The position numbers were made by a program, and so were the translations under genes. DNA of 64,000 nucleotides, from the NCBI GenBank assembly GCA_022457155.1, contig JAJGOT010000350.1, forward strand, positions 608,001-672,000, read 5' to 3'. Position 1 is the stretch's first letter, and every line of letters starts with the position of its first letter. The notes below the pieces were generated by a model. It worked only from the letters and a program-made list of their open reading frames with translations, was not told the origin of the DNA and ran no database searches. Source of the DNA: Cladopsammia gracilis. Its lineage: Eukaryota; Cnidaria; Anthozoa; Scleractinia; Dendrophylliidae. Below are positions 56,703-64,000 of the stretch, piece after piece.

Positions 56703-56954
56703 TCAAAACAACATGCCTTGACCAGGGCTCGAACCTGAGTTACTGCGGCCACAACGCAGTGTCTTAACCACTAGACCATCAAAGCTGTGGATATTATAAC
56801 CGAATAAAACTAATAAGAGGGTTCCGAAACATTCAAGTTTAGAAGCAAATAAATTGCACAGTATAACAAACCGCCCTTTCCTTTCTAAGATCCGCAACAT
56901 TCTTTTAGCCGCTTCATCGCTAGACTCTATATCGATTTTCAGTTTGCCAGCCAT
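56703..56954 (-). CDS. Small ORF in the left arm, overlapping the tRNA gene
   Basis: From the ATG at 56954, 83 codons beginning 'MAGKLKIDIESSDEAAKRM'. The N-terminal 30 residues are charged and helix-forming, and a hydrophobic stretch 'CFGTLLLVLFGYNI' follows. The last ~27 codons are simply the tRNA gene read as protein, so the functional part, if any, is the first ~55 residues. It differs from the right-arm copy at two residues (R/I and V/A). Family not recognised. Confidence 0.4.
   Translation of the reverse strand: MAGKLKIDIESSDEAAKRMLRILERKGRFVILCNLFASKLECFGTLLLVLFGYNIHSFDGLVVKTLRCGRSNSGSSPGQGMLF
56714..56785 (-). tRNA. tRNA-His (GTG), left arm
   Basis: 72 nt fold into a full cloverleaf: acceptor GCTTTGA/TCAAGGC, D stem GTCT/AGAC, anticodon stem CTGCG/CGCAG with loop TTGTGGC (anticodon GTG), T stem TCAGG/CCTGG with TTCGAGC, discriminator A. 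The B box GGTTCGAGCC is intact. The anticodon arm is that of animal tRNA-His. A short T-run follows within ~10 bases. Confidence 0.8.
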
Positions 56955-57132
56955 CACCCACTTTAAGTTTTACAACTTTACCGGTAGCTTCAAAGTTCAA
57001 ACTTTTAATTATGCGAACTTACACTGAACTAAATTTGCATGAAAAATTAGCACCTCGGAAAAATAAACAAAGCAACCAATTACACGCGCGCGCTAAAACA
57101 ATAAAACCACACTTTGTTAAGTTCAAACTATA

Positions 57133-57138
57133 TTTATT
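57133..57138 (-). terminator. Poly(A) signal, left-arm acidic-protein unit
   Basis: AATAAA on the minus strand about 75 bases after the stop codon of the ~160-residue ORF. Confidence 0.6.
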
Positions 57139-57210
57139 GATAACAAACAAGTTCATAATTATACAGACAATTTAAAAGCTTAGATGGAAAGGAACAGAGT
57201 TGATTTAGTC

Positions 57211-57693
57211 TTATTCATCGGGAAGAGCTTGTTTGACAAACAATCGATTGAGTAAGAATTTTCGCTTATCGATGGCAAGTTCTGTCGATTCGAGCCAATC
57301 AAATCCCTCTGTGTCTTTTAACTCTTGCTGGGTTTGAATAACTTTTCGAAAGGTCGAATCTTTCTTCATAGCACGCATCCATTGTAGATTCTCTAAGAGT
57401 ATTTTTCTCAGTTCCTTTCTATAAACAGGAAGCAAGGCATTTTCAGCTTTAATGCGAGCCACGTTGTGTGAATCTCCGTTTTGCTCGTATTCATTTATCA
57501 AAGCGTTGAACTCGGCTTCGTGGCGACTAAAAGCTTCATCTTGAATACGCGACCAAGGATCTATCTGCTCTTTCTCTTCTTGGGAAGATCCCATTTCTTC
57601 GCTAGATTGAGAGCCTTGAGATGACTGTTCGCTTTCTTGCGAACTTTCGCTTTCTTCGGAATACCCATTCCCTTGTTGATAGTCGCTCCACAT
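57211..57693 (-). CDS. Acidic, Ser/Glu-rich ~160-residue protein, left arm
   Basis: The true start is taken as the ATG at 57693; an upstream in-frame GTG would add 12 residues but is unlikely in a eukaryote. Residues ~10-50 are low-complexity Ser/Glu/Gln with SSQ repeats. Residues ~55-150 are predicted helical and charged, with 'WSRIQDEAFSRHEAEF', 'ENALLPVYRKELRKILLE', 'LQWMRAMKK' and 'FDWLESTELAIDKRKFLL'. No signal peptide or membrane segment. The unit has its own TATA box and poly(A) signal. The protein is identical to the right-arm copy. I do not recognise a named family, and the function is unknown. Conservation of both copies suggests selection, gene conversion or recent origin. Confidence 0.8.
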   Translation of the reverse strand: MWSDYQQGNGYSEESESSQESEQSSQGSQSSEEMGSSQEEKEQIDPWSRIQDEAFSRHEAEFNALINEYEQNGDSHNVARIKAENALLPVYRKELRKILLENLQWMRAMKKDSTFRKVIQTQQELKDTEGFDWLESTELAIDKRKFLLNRLFVKQALPDE

Positions 57694-57759
57694 CGTCAGT
57701 GATCTTAACTGCACAAGTTCTGACAACACACTAAACTATACTGAGCTGATGGGGTGTTT

Positions 57760-57769
57760 CTTTTATATA
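57760..57769 (-). promoter_or_regulatory. TATA box of the left-arm unit
   Basis: TATATAAAAG on the minus strand, about 67 bases upstream of the ATG, with an initiator-like TCAGTA about 20 bases further on. Confidence 0.65.
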
Positions 57770-57993
57770 TTTCGATAAAGGCGCGGTTACGCGGCAAAAT
57801 CCTAATGAATTGATTTGTGTTTTGTTTGATAACAAAATGTTAGAATGAAATAACTTTACGGACGTTCCGCAAATTCACTATAAGTGCCCAGTTTATCATC
57901 CAAGAAATTTAATATTCGAGGCTGTTTTCGCAAATCCTTGATCATATATAAAAAAGTAACCAGATTCCCGTATTTACTGTTGTGATCAAATGA

Positions 57994-58192
57994 TAGGGGT
58001 ACAGAAAGGGTACAGGAGGGGTACAGGAGGGGTTCAGGAAGGGTACAGGAAGGGTACAGGAGGGGTACAGGAGGGGTACAGGAGGGGTACAGAAAGGGTA
58101 CTGGAGGGGTACAGGAGGGGTACAGAAAGGGTACAGGAGGGGTACAGGAGGGGTACAGAAAGGGTACAGGAGGGGTACAGGAAGGGTACATC
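57994..58192 (+). repeat. 12-bp minisatellite (GGGGTACAGGA-type)
   Basis: About 16 degenerate units of 'ggggtacagga' or 'aagggtacagg'. The right arm has only about four units (59084-59130), so the array marks the point where the arms become asymmetric. Confidence 0.95.
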
Positions 58193-58245
58193 CACGTCAC
58201 GTGTATAGTTGGCGTTTCTTACAGTCACCGTATTATGTATACACT

Positions 58246-58629
58246 TTACAAAATAAACCATCGAGGAGATGAATGTGTTGTTCTTTTACGACATTTGGCG
58301 GTTTTGGTTGCTTTTCCAACACCTCCTGTTCCTGTTTTCAATAAACCCTTTGCTCTCCTAGGTATAGATAGATTATAAACAACGCTTTTTTCTTCTTGTT
58401 GAGTTGATGGATATGTTTTACTTGTGGAACATACTCTCGAGTCTTTGCTGTTCTCCGTTTCATGATAGATAACCACTTTTACCTTGGGTTGCAGTTTGAC
58501 CTCTTGCAGGTACTTTCTTCGCTGAATGTGATCTAGTTGATGCACATCAGTGAGATGGTTAGATAATTTCACGAGGTATTTTGCTCCGCATCCCGGAATT
58601 GGGCAATCGCGACACACTCGTTTAACCAT
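58246..58629 (-). CDS. Small basic zinc-finger-like protein, left side only
   Basis: From the ATG at 58629 (upstream non-ATG codons ignored), 127 codons. Residues 8-35 read 'CPIPGCGAKYLVKLSNHL' then 'TDVH', a C-x4-C...H-x4-H arrangement resembling a C2H2 finger. A basic region 'RRKYLQEVKLQPKVKVV' follows, and the C-terminus is Lys/Arg/Ser-rich. It probably binds DNA or RNA. It lies in the 699-bp stretch that has no partner in the right half, so the element carries it once. Family not named with certainty. Confidence 0.6.
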   Translation of the reverse strand: MVKRVCRDCPIPGCGAKYLVKLSNHLTDVHQLDHIQRRKYLQEVKLQPKVKVVIYHETENSKDSRVCSTSKTYPSTQQEEKSVVYNLSIPRRAKGLLKTGTGGVGKATKTAKCRKRTTHSSPRWFIL

Positions 58630-58733
58630 GTTAACAGCTCGAAATCTGAACACATATGAAGACCTTTAACGAAATGTTTGCCTTAAAAAAAACAAGGACA
58701 AAAAGGACAAAATAAGAACACTAGGGACATTTT

Positions 58734-58849
58734 AAGGTCAATAAGGACAAAACGAGGACTATCAGGACAAAAGGGACAAACGGGACATATCTAGTCTTAA
58801 TACCTCCCCGATCGCGGTATCCAAACATACCTAGACTTGTCCAAGTGAC
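58734..58849. repeat. Inner inverted arm, left
   Basis: Reverse complement of 58968-59083, with a few substitutions ('ccaaacatacctag' against 'tccagacataccgag'). Contains iterated 'ggacaaaa' words. In the right half it adjoins the outer arm directly; in the left half the 699-bp block intervenes. Confidence 0.9.
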
Positions 58850-58967
58850 TGCAACCATAATCATTTTGGGAAAGTTTAATTTTGCGGATGAACGTTTTGT
58901 TTCAAATCTTTTTAATCTTTGTAATCTTTTTAAGAGAAAACGTTTGCGCGAATATTTTGTGGTTGTC
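58850..58967. other. Central 118-bp spacer of the palindrome
   Basis: AT-rich and only weakly self-complementary at its edges ('gcaaccat' against 'tggttgtc'). It would form the loop of a cruciform or hairpin. No gene. Confidence 0.7.
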
Positions 58968-59083
58968 GTCACTTGGACAAGTCTCGGTATGTCTGGAGAC
59001 CGCGATCGGGGAGGTATTAAGACTAGATATGTCCCGTTTGTCCCTTTTGTCCTGATAGTCCTCGTTTTGTCCTTATTGACCTT
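58968..59083. repeat. Inner inverted arm, right
   Basis: Partner of 58734-58849; it runs straight into 'gtacccctcctg', the right outer arm. Confidence 0.9.
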
Positions 59084-59349
59084 GTACCCCTCCTGTACCC
59101 CTCCTGTACCCTTTCTGTACCCCTATCATTTGATCACAACAGTAAATACGGGAATCTGGTTACTTTTTTATATATGATCAAGGATTTGCGAAAACAGCCT
59201 CGAATATTAAATTTCTTGGATAATAAACTGGGCACTTATAGTGAATTTGCGGAACGTCCGTAAAGTTATTTCATTCTAACATTTTGTTATCAAACAAAAC
59301 ACAAATCAATTCATTAGGATTTTGCCGCGTAACCGCGCCTTTATCGAAA

Positions 59350-59359
59350 TATATAAAAG
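59350..59359 (+). promoter_or_regulatory. TATA box of the right-arm unit
   Basis: TATATAAAAG 67 bases upstream of the ATG at 59426, followed by TCAGTA in the initiator position. Identical to the left-arm promoter. Confidence 0.65.
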
Positions 59360-59425
59360 AAACACCCCATCAGCTCAGTATAGTTTAGTGTGTTGTCAGA
59401 ACTTGTGCAGTTAAGATCACTGACG

Positions 59426-59908
59426 ATGTGGAGCGACTATCAACAAGGGAATGGGTATTCCGAAGAAAGCGAAAGTTCGCAAGAAAGCGAACAGTCATCT
59501 CAAGGCTCTCAATCTAGCGAAGAAATGGGATCTTCCCAAGAAGAGAAAGAGCAGATAGATCCTTGGTCGCGTATTCAAGATGAAGCTTTTAGTCGCCACG
59601 AAGCCGAGTTCAACGCTTTGATAAATGAATACGAGCAAAACGGAGATTCACACAACGTGGCTCGCATTAAAGCTGAAAATGCCTTGCTTCCTGTTTATAG
59701 AAAGGAACTGAGAAAAATACTCTTAGAGAATCTACAATGGATGCGTGCTATGAAGAAAGATTCGACCTTTCGAAAAGTTATTCAAACCCAGCAAGAGTTA
59801 AAAGACACAGAGGGATTTGATTGGCTCGAATCGACAGAACTTGCCATCGATAAGCGAAAATTCTTACTCAATCGATTGTTTGTCAAACAAGCTCTTCCCG
59901 ATGAATAA
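59426..59908 (+). CDS. Acidic, Ser/Glu-rich ~160-residue protein, right arm
   Basis: Same protein as at 57211-57693, residue for residue. It is transcribed towards the right terminus, so the two copies diverge from the centre. With TATA box, initiator, ATG, stop and AATAAA within ~640 bp it is a compact stand-alone gene. Function unknown. A structural or replication-associated role in the element is possible but not shown. Confidence 0.8.
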   Translation: MWSDYQQGNGYSEESESSQESEQSSQGSQSSEEMGSSQEEKEQIDPWSRIQDEAFSRHEAEFNALINEYEQNGDSHNVARIKAENALLPVYRKELRKILLENLQWMRAMKKDSTFRKVIQTQQELKDTEGFDWLESTELAIDKRKFLLNRLFVKQALPDE

Positions 59909-59980
59909 GACTAAATCAACTCTGTTCCTTTCCATCTAAGCTTTTAAATTGTCTGTATAATCATGAACTTGTTTGTTATC

Positions 59981-59986
59981 AATAAA
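59981..59986 (+). terminator. Poly(A) signal, right-arm acidic-protein unit
   Basis: AATAAA about 70 bases after the stop. Confidence 0.6.
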
Positions 59987-60164
59987 TATAGTTTGAACTT
60001 AACAAAGTGTGGTTTTATTGTTTTAGCGCGCGCGTGTAATTGGTTGCTTTGTTTATTTTTCCGAGGTGCTAATTTTTCATGCAAATTTAGTTCAGTGTAA
60101 GTTCGCATAATTAAAAGTTTGAACTTTGAAGCTACCGGTAAAGTTGTAAAACTTAAAGTGGGTG

Positions 60165-60416
60165 ATGGCTGGCAAACTGAAAATCGATATAGAGTCTAGC
60201 GATGAAGCGGCTAAAATAATGTTGCGGATCTTAGAAAGGAAAGGGCGGTTTGCTATACTGTGCAATTTATTTGCTTCTAAACTTGAATGTTTCGGAACCC
60301 TCTTATTAGTTTTATTCGGTTATAATATCCACAGCTTTGATGGTCTAGTGGTTAAGACACTGCGTTGTGGCCGCAGTAACTCAGGTTCGAGCCCTGGTCA
60401 AGGCATGTTGTTTTGA
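60165..60416 (+). CDS. Small ORF in the right arm, overlapping the tRNA gene
   Basis: Mirror of 56703-56954 with two amino-acid differences (I for R, A for V). The 3' third is the tRNA gene. Coding status is doubtful. Confidence 0.4.
   Translation: MAGKLKIDIESSDEAAKIMLRILERKGRFAILCNLFASKLECFGTLLLVLFGYNIHSFDGLVVKTLRCGRSNSGSSPGQGMLF
60334..60405 (+). tRNA. tRNA-His (GTG), right arm
   Basis: Same 72-nt sequence and cloverleaf as the left-arm copy: seven-pair acceptor stem, anticodon GTG, intact A and B boxes. Confidence 0.8.
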
Positions 60417-60861
60417 TCTATGTCTGTAAAGGATATCTGTGTCAGTTTTGTTTTGTTTTGAAGTGAGTTGGTATAAAGCGGGCAACTTTGGGCAAACCTA
60501 TTGTTTCCATTGTTTTGAAAAGGGATTCCGTTTATTAATATTTATTTATTTATAAAACAGGGGAAGGCAGGGGAAGGGAGAATAATAATAGGGCACGTCT
60601 GGGCGAGTTCATTGCGCCATTGTGGTGAAATCTTGCAAAGCCGGTTTTTGGAACTGGTTATTCTAGGTTATGGAATACCACAGCAATAACGTAATTAACG
60701 GTCGTTAATGTATACCTCCGCACGTTAATGAGAAACCACAGCATTTTATTCATGAGATAAAAGACAAGAGCCTATGACGTCATCTACGTTAATGTATTCC
60801 CCCGCAAATTAATTAGATTCCCCCGCAAAAAAAAGGTAGCTGTTGTGCCTATCCTACTACT

Positions 60862-60867
60862 AACGAA
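60862..60867 (+). other. Target-site duplication, right copy (AACGAA)
   Basis: Immediately follows the right terminus and matches 56252-56257. Confidence 0.92.
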
Positions 60868-61070
60868 CCTCTATATAACGAAGTCCTTGGTATAACGAAC
60901 GATATTCTCCAGCCTGGCAAAATTACAAGTAAAATGTATGGAACAGAACCTCGATGAAACGAAATCCTCGTTATAACGAACACAATCCGGCAGCCCAAAC
61001 GTAAAATCTACCCCGAAATAACGAATAAATGTCAACGTTCGGCAAAAGTTGAATGCGGAACAGACCAACA

Positions 61071-61490
61071 GAGAGAGAAATTCTTTCTCTCGGCTCGGAG
61101 TAAAACTGTGGAATAAGATACTACGCTATATAACGTATCTTGCTAAGAATGCTTTCAAAAGGGCTCTCCGCAAATTTCTATTCGATATTTTAGAAAAGGA
61201 GTGACTATATTCAAATCCCTATGATTATTAATAAAGTAAGTACATAGATACACTTACTAGTCAGAGACACCTTGTCTTTACGTAATTAGATAACTTAACT
61301 TCTGTGTTTTTATTCATTTTTATACGCAATCTGCAAGGCTTTTCAATAGTATAAGGTTTTTTGATTTTGTAGATATTTGTATTATTGATGTACTTGTTTT
61401 GCCCCGCCCCGATTAGCTTTCCAGCTATTTGCAGGGCAAACAAATCATTCAACTCTTCTATTGTTATACCAAGAATAAATTGTTCTTGTT

Positions 61491-61526
<36 letters not shown>

Positions 61527-61529
61527 AAA
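61071..61529 (+). mobile_element. 5'-truncated LINE 3' end with (TTG)n tail
   Basis: Segment B lacks this stretch at the matching site near 33105. It begins with the last ~41 codons of a LINE ORF ('NSFSRLGVKLWNKIL' ... 'LRKFLFDILEKE', stop at about 61201) and a 3' UTR, and ends in a TTG array (61491-61526). 'gaaagaa'-like flanks may be the target duplication. Clade not settled (RTE- or CR1-like). Confidence 0.75.
61491..61526 (+). repeat. (TTG)n microsatellite
   Basis: About 12 TTG units forming the tail of the LINE fragment. Confidence 0.95.
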
Positions 61530-61699
61530 AGAAAGAATACTTATAAAAATCACACTTAGGCAAAGGGGATCTTACAAACATGACCAGATGAGCGTGTGTA
61601 AAAATATGCAACTGGCTGAAGTTCAGATTATCTACATACGCTAAATTATTTCTGAATTTGTAAAGTAAATACAAGCGGCCAATTGTTCTACGAGTTTAG

Positions 61700-61890
61700 A
61701 AAATCTTCCAGCCCAGGTCATTCAGTATGTCAGCCACACTGTCCTGACGATTGTAACGCGAAAGGACCCATCGAGTTGCCCTCCTCTGGACCATTTCCAC
61801 TTGCGCGATGGTCTTGGCTGTGTAATAATTCCATACAGAAGAGCAGTATTCAACTGTATGCAGGACAAGAGCTTTGCATGTCTTAAATCA
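61700..61890 (-). pseudogene. LINE RT C-terminal fragment inside the Tigger-like MITE (copy 2)
   Basis: The minus-strand frame repeats the 33.3-33.5 kb fragment and reads further, to 'VADILNDLGWKIF' and a stop. Confidence 0.65.
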
Positions 61891-62283
61891 TTAACTATAC
61901 CTCGATATAACGCATATTTTGGATGTTTTTCCGCAAATTAGTTATAACGAGGTTTTCGATATAACGAACCCTCGATATAACGAACCAATTTCCCCAGTCC
62001 CTTGGCACTTCGTTAAATCGAGCTTCCACTGTATTTGCAAAACGTTTCTGGAAAAATATAAAGACAACATTAGTAGACACACCCCTCCGTCAAAAACCTT
62101 TTCTATGCAGCCCACGTTTGCTGATGTGCTATCCTGCGTCAAAAAGCTATATAATAATAAACATTTTACGTAATTATTATAAAAACGCCTTTTTGAACTA
62201 AAAATAATGTCCGCGCCTTACTGGAATAATATTATTTCTTTTTTCTTTTGTTTCCAAGCGATAAGTAGATCTTGCTTTGGCCA

Positions 62284-62312
62284 AACTTGAACTTGAACTT
62301 GAACTTGAACTT
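62284..62312 (+). repeat. (TTGAAC)n hexamer microsatellite
   Basis: Five tandem units. Segment B has one unit at the matching place (about 33878). Confidence 0.95.
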
Positions 62313-63690
62313 GAAATACAAACAAAAATAAGCCAGCATTTTTTTTTTCATACGGCAGGATCTGGTAGTAAAGAAAAAACTTCCATCAGCCGATGACTGC
62401 ATGTTAGGCTCTAATAAATTGCTTGTGCTATCGTCACCAGTAAATACTAGGATTAAAGGCCTTCGAGCAGATATTTTCTCCATCGAACGAATTGTTTTGT
62501 TGGCAAAGAGCATTTGCATTATGTGTATTACATTTATCATGAGCGAGGTCTAAAAAGAACGTACTGATGCTAATTGCTGCACTTATTCTTTTTTCACTGC
62601 CGTTAAAATTATGCCGCTTTTCAGAGCTCTCTGTCATAACTTACAAAGGGTTCCTATGAATAATATATCTAGGTAGCCTTTCAATTAAAAACCACTTATG
62701 TATTTCCTTCGGACAGAAAAATATATCAAATTTCGTGTGATTTTGTGCGGTCAATTTGATATGTTTTAGTATTATAGATAAACTAATTTTTAACTTGGCA
62801 TCGTGGAGAAACTGTTATAGGCTAATAAGCTAAAGGAAACTTACCCAAGATATAATATTTATTTCGATAGCACATTCAATGAATATGGTATATTAAGCGA
62901 AATTGATGGTGGGCGTAACAGGTGAATTTTGGCCAATTTGCATTTAAACATTCCAAGTTATTAGCAATTAGTTTCTTCAAAAAGGAAGTCGAAGTGCTAA
63001 CAATGCTTCATGTTAGAGTAGGCTTGAGGTTTGTAGCTAACCAAAAGTTGACATTACAATATTGTGGTAAGTCTTGTAGTTCCAATTTTAGTAGTATATC
63101 ATGTCGGTTTGCATAATCAATAATTCTATCAAATCTTCATTCTTATAACCACGAGTTTATATCATCACCTCTTCATCTAAAGTAGCCAAATGTAAACAAA
63201 CCAACAACAGTCATGACACAATTCAGACAATGGGTCATTCCGTTTACATCGGACCTCAGTGAGGTTGATAATCGGAATCGGTTAACACTATCGACAGATT
63301 GTCTTAGAACACACACTAACTTTGATAATCCACGGAATAAATAAAGTCAAATAAAGTTTAATCTATCTTTAAGAAAATATTTAATCGAATACCATAATTG
63401 CCTAAAAATTCATTTTTTTTACTCGCTAGTAAGAGGAGTCTGTGCGCTATTTGCTGTGATCGGAGAGAATATAGCGAGTATATACCCAATACTCGCTTGA
63501 AACTTTAATACACATCATGTCTTTATTGAAATGCGTGTCATGAATTCAGACAATAAATGCAAAATTTACACTTTTTCATTCTGATATTATTGTGGTTTAT
63601 GAACATATAAAAATATAAAATATTTTTTTAAGATAAAATAGAACTAATTTACTAAAATGTATAATTGAATGAAAATATATATTTTTGGGA

Positions 63691-64000
63691 CTTCCAAGGG
63701 AAGTTTCAATAAACAATCAGCCATTTTAATGCAAATTGTAGTTCGTCATTTGAACGAAGTGCCAAGGCAGGAACAAATGGGAGGAACGAATATCCAACAG
63801 CAAAAAGGAAATATGTCGAAAAGTAGATAACTTGCATTCAAATCTTCACAGTTCTAAGGTCTGAGTCCTTGCTATCCTCTTGTCATTTTTACGACGCTAC
63901 TGATCCCATCGAATTGGCGAGAAAACGAGGGATGTACAAAACACGTTTCTACTAAATATCCTTTGTTGGTAACCCGCTTGATGCCAGCTTGAATGTACTG
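63691..64000. other. Non-coding right edge
   Basis: Homology to segment B stops at about 63690, and nothing recognisable follows before the window ends. Confidence 0.4.

Larger units (their letters stand above)
56258..58034 (-). repeat. Left outer arm of the palindromic element
   Basis: Near-perfect reverse complement of 59084-60861. Differences include single substitutions near the terminus, the T/A-tract length and two changes in the small ORF, so the arms are not an exact assembly copy. Confidence 0.93.
56258..60861. mobile_element. Palindromic Polinton-like non-autonomous element, 4,604 bp
   Basis: Termini are AGTAGTAGGATAGGC... and its inverse ending CTACTACT, flanked by a perfect 6-bp duplication. 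Outer arms 56258-58034 and 59084-60861 (about 1.78 kb) and inner arms 58734-58849 and 58968-59083 are inverted copies; the spacer is 118 bp. The left side has 699 bp (58035-58733) with no partner. Six-bp duplications and AG...CT ends are the hallmarks of Polinton/Maverick integration, and a Polinton polymerase relic is in the same window. The element encodes no polymerase, integrase, protease, ATPase or capsid, so it must be mobilised in trans. Polinton affiliation is inference from ends and target duplication. Confidence 0.8.
59084..60861 (+). repeat. Right outer arm of the palindromic element
   Basis: Partner of 56258-58034. From the centre outwards it holds a short minisatellite remnant, TATA box, acidic-protein ORF, poly(A) signal, small ORF, tRNA-His and the terminus. 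Confidence 0.93.
56235..62031. mobile_element. Tigger-like MITE (second copy) interrupted by the palindromic element
   Basis: TIRs 'cagtggcacctcgattt' (start) and 'cgttaaatcg..ttccactg' (end) with TA on both sides (56233-56234, 62032-62033). Its halves, 56235-56257 and 60862-62031, rejoin to match 32875-33617 once the 4.6-kb insertion and a LINE 3' end are set aside. Confidence 0.85.
53682..63690 (+). repeat. Segment C distal part: direct duplicate of segment B
   Basis: Colinear with 30571-35150 but longer because of the palindromic element (56258-60861), a LINE 3' end (about 61071-61529) and a partial MITE duplication (54545-54700). GPCR exon 1, which follows segment B, is not found before the window ends. 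54850-56230 and 62050-63690 contain no gene. Confidence 0.9.

Noticed and set aside
57694..57729. Twelve extra N-terminal residues on the acidic protein (and equivalents on the right arm)
   Set aside because: They depend on a GTG start. The first ATG downstream of the TATA box gives a better eukaryotic start.
57994..58192. CRISPR-like array
   Set aside because: Units are 12 bp with no unique spacers in a eukaryotic sequence; it is a minisatellite.
57990..58261. Open frames across the minisatellite encoding Tyr/Pro or Gly/Arg repeats
   Set aside because: They are translations of the 12-bp repeat in three frames on both strands, with no start context or other domain.
56258..60861. Palindrome as an assembly artefact
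   Set aside because: Arms differ by scattered substitutions and a 699-bp block, the termini are flanked by an exact 6-bp duplication, and the empty site exists elsewhere in the window. Long reads are still the decisive check.
61429..61644. ORF with a leucine run
   Set aside because: The leucines come from the (TTG)n microsatellite at the end of a LINE fragment.

Overview
This window is eukaryotic nuclear DNA, AT-rich and mostly transposable elements. Spliced class A GPCR exons, DNA-transposon, LINE, Gypsy and Polinton families and many short palindromic repeats suggest an animal, most likely an anthozoan cnidarian such as a stony coral. The species call is inference. The only well-supported host gene is a four-exon rhodopsin-like GPCR on the + strand (35365-43223). 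Exon 1 of a close paralogue lies head-to-head on the - strand (2323-2435), and the rest of that gene would lie left of the window.

Layout. 1-2.3 kb is intron 1 of the left GPCR. 2.3-15.8 kb is its upstream segment (segment A, inverted), invaded by an LTR/gag remnant (3.98-5.1 kb), a degenerate L1/Tx1-like LINE (5.1-9.6 kb), a tRNA-derived SINE head and a BEL/Pao-like gag relic. 16-21 kb holds two unassigned small exon-like ORFs, a RecQ-like helicase pseudogene and a HARBI1-like transposase pseudogene. 22.5-27.1 kb is a complete, recently inserted Gypsy element with identical 98-bp LTRs and a 5-bp target duplication, broken by one stop codon. 28-30.2 kb is nested MITE-type elements. 30.6-35.2 kb is segment B, the region upstream of the intact GPCR. 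43.8-46.8 kb has a foldback sequence and a frameshifted Polinton DNA polymerase B fragment. 46.85-47.5 kb is a partial copy (segment D). 48.1-63.7 kb is segment C, which joins an inverted copy of 11.3-15.8 kb to a direct copy of 30.6-35.2 kb.

Because these segments are paralogous, several insertions can be read against an empty site inside the window. The best is a 4,604-bp palindromic element at 56258-60861. It has AG...CT termini and a perfect 6-bp target duplication (AACGAA), the signature of Polinton/Maverick integration. Each ~1.78-kb outer arm carries a TATA-box/ORF/poly(A) unit for the same ~160-residue acidic protein, a second small ORF and a tRNA-His(GTG) gene. A 699-bp stretch present on one side only carries a zinc-finger-like ORF. 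I read it as a non-autonomous, palindromic Polinton derivative and do not know of a described counterpart. A second insertion with an empty site (48178-48324, 12-bp target duplication) carries a hammerhead-ribozyme-like core.
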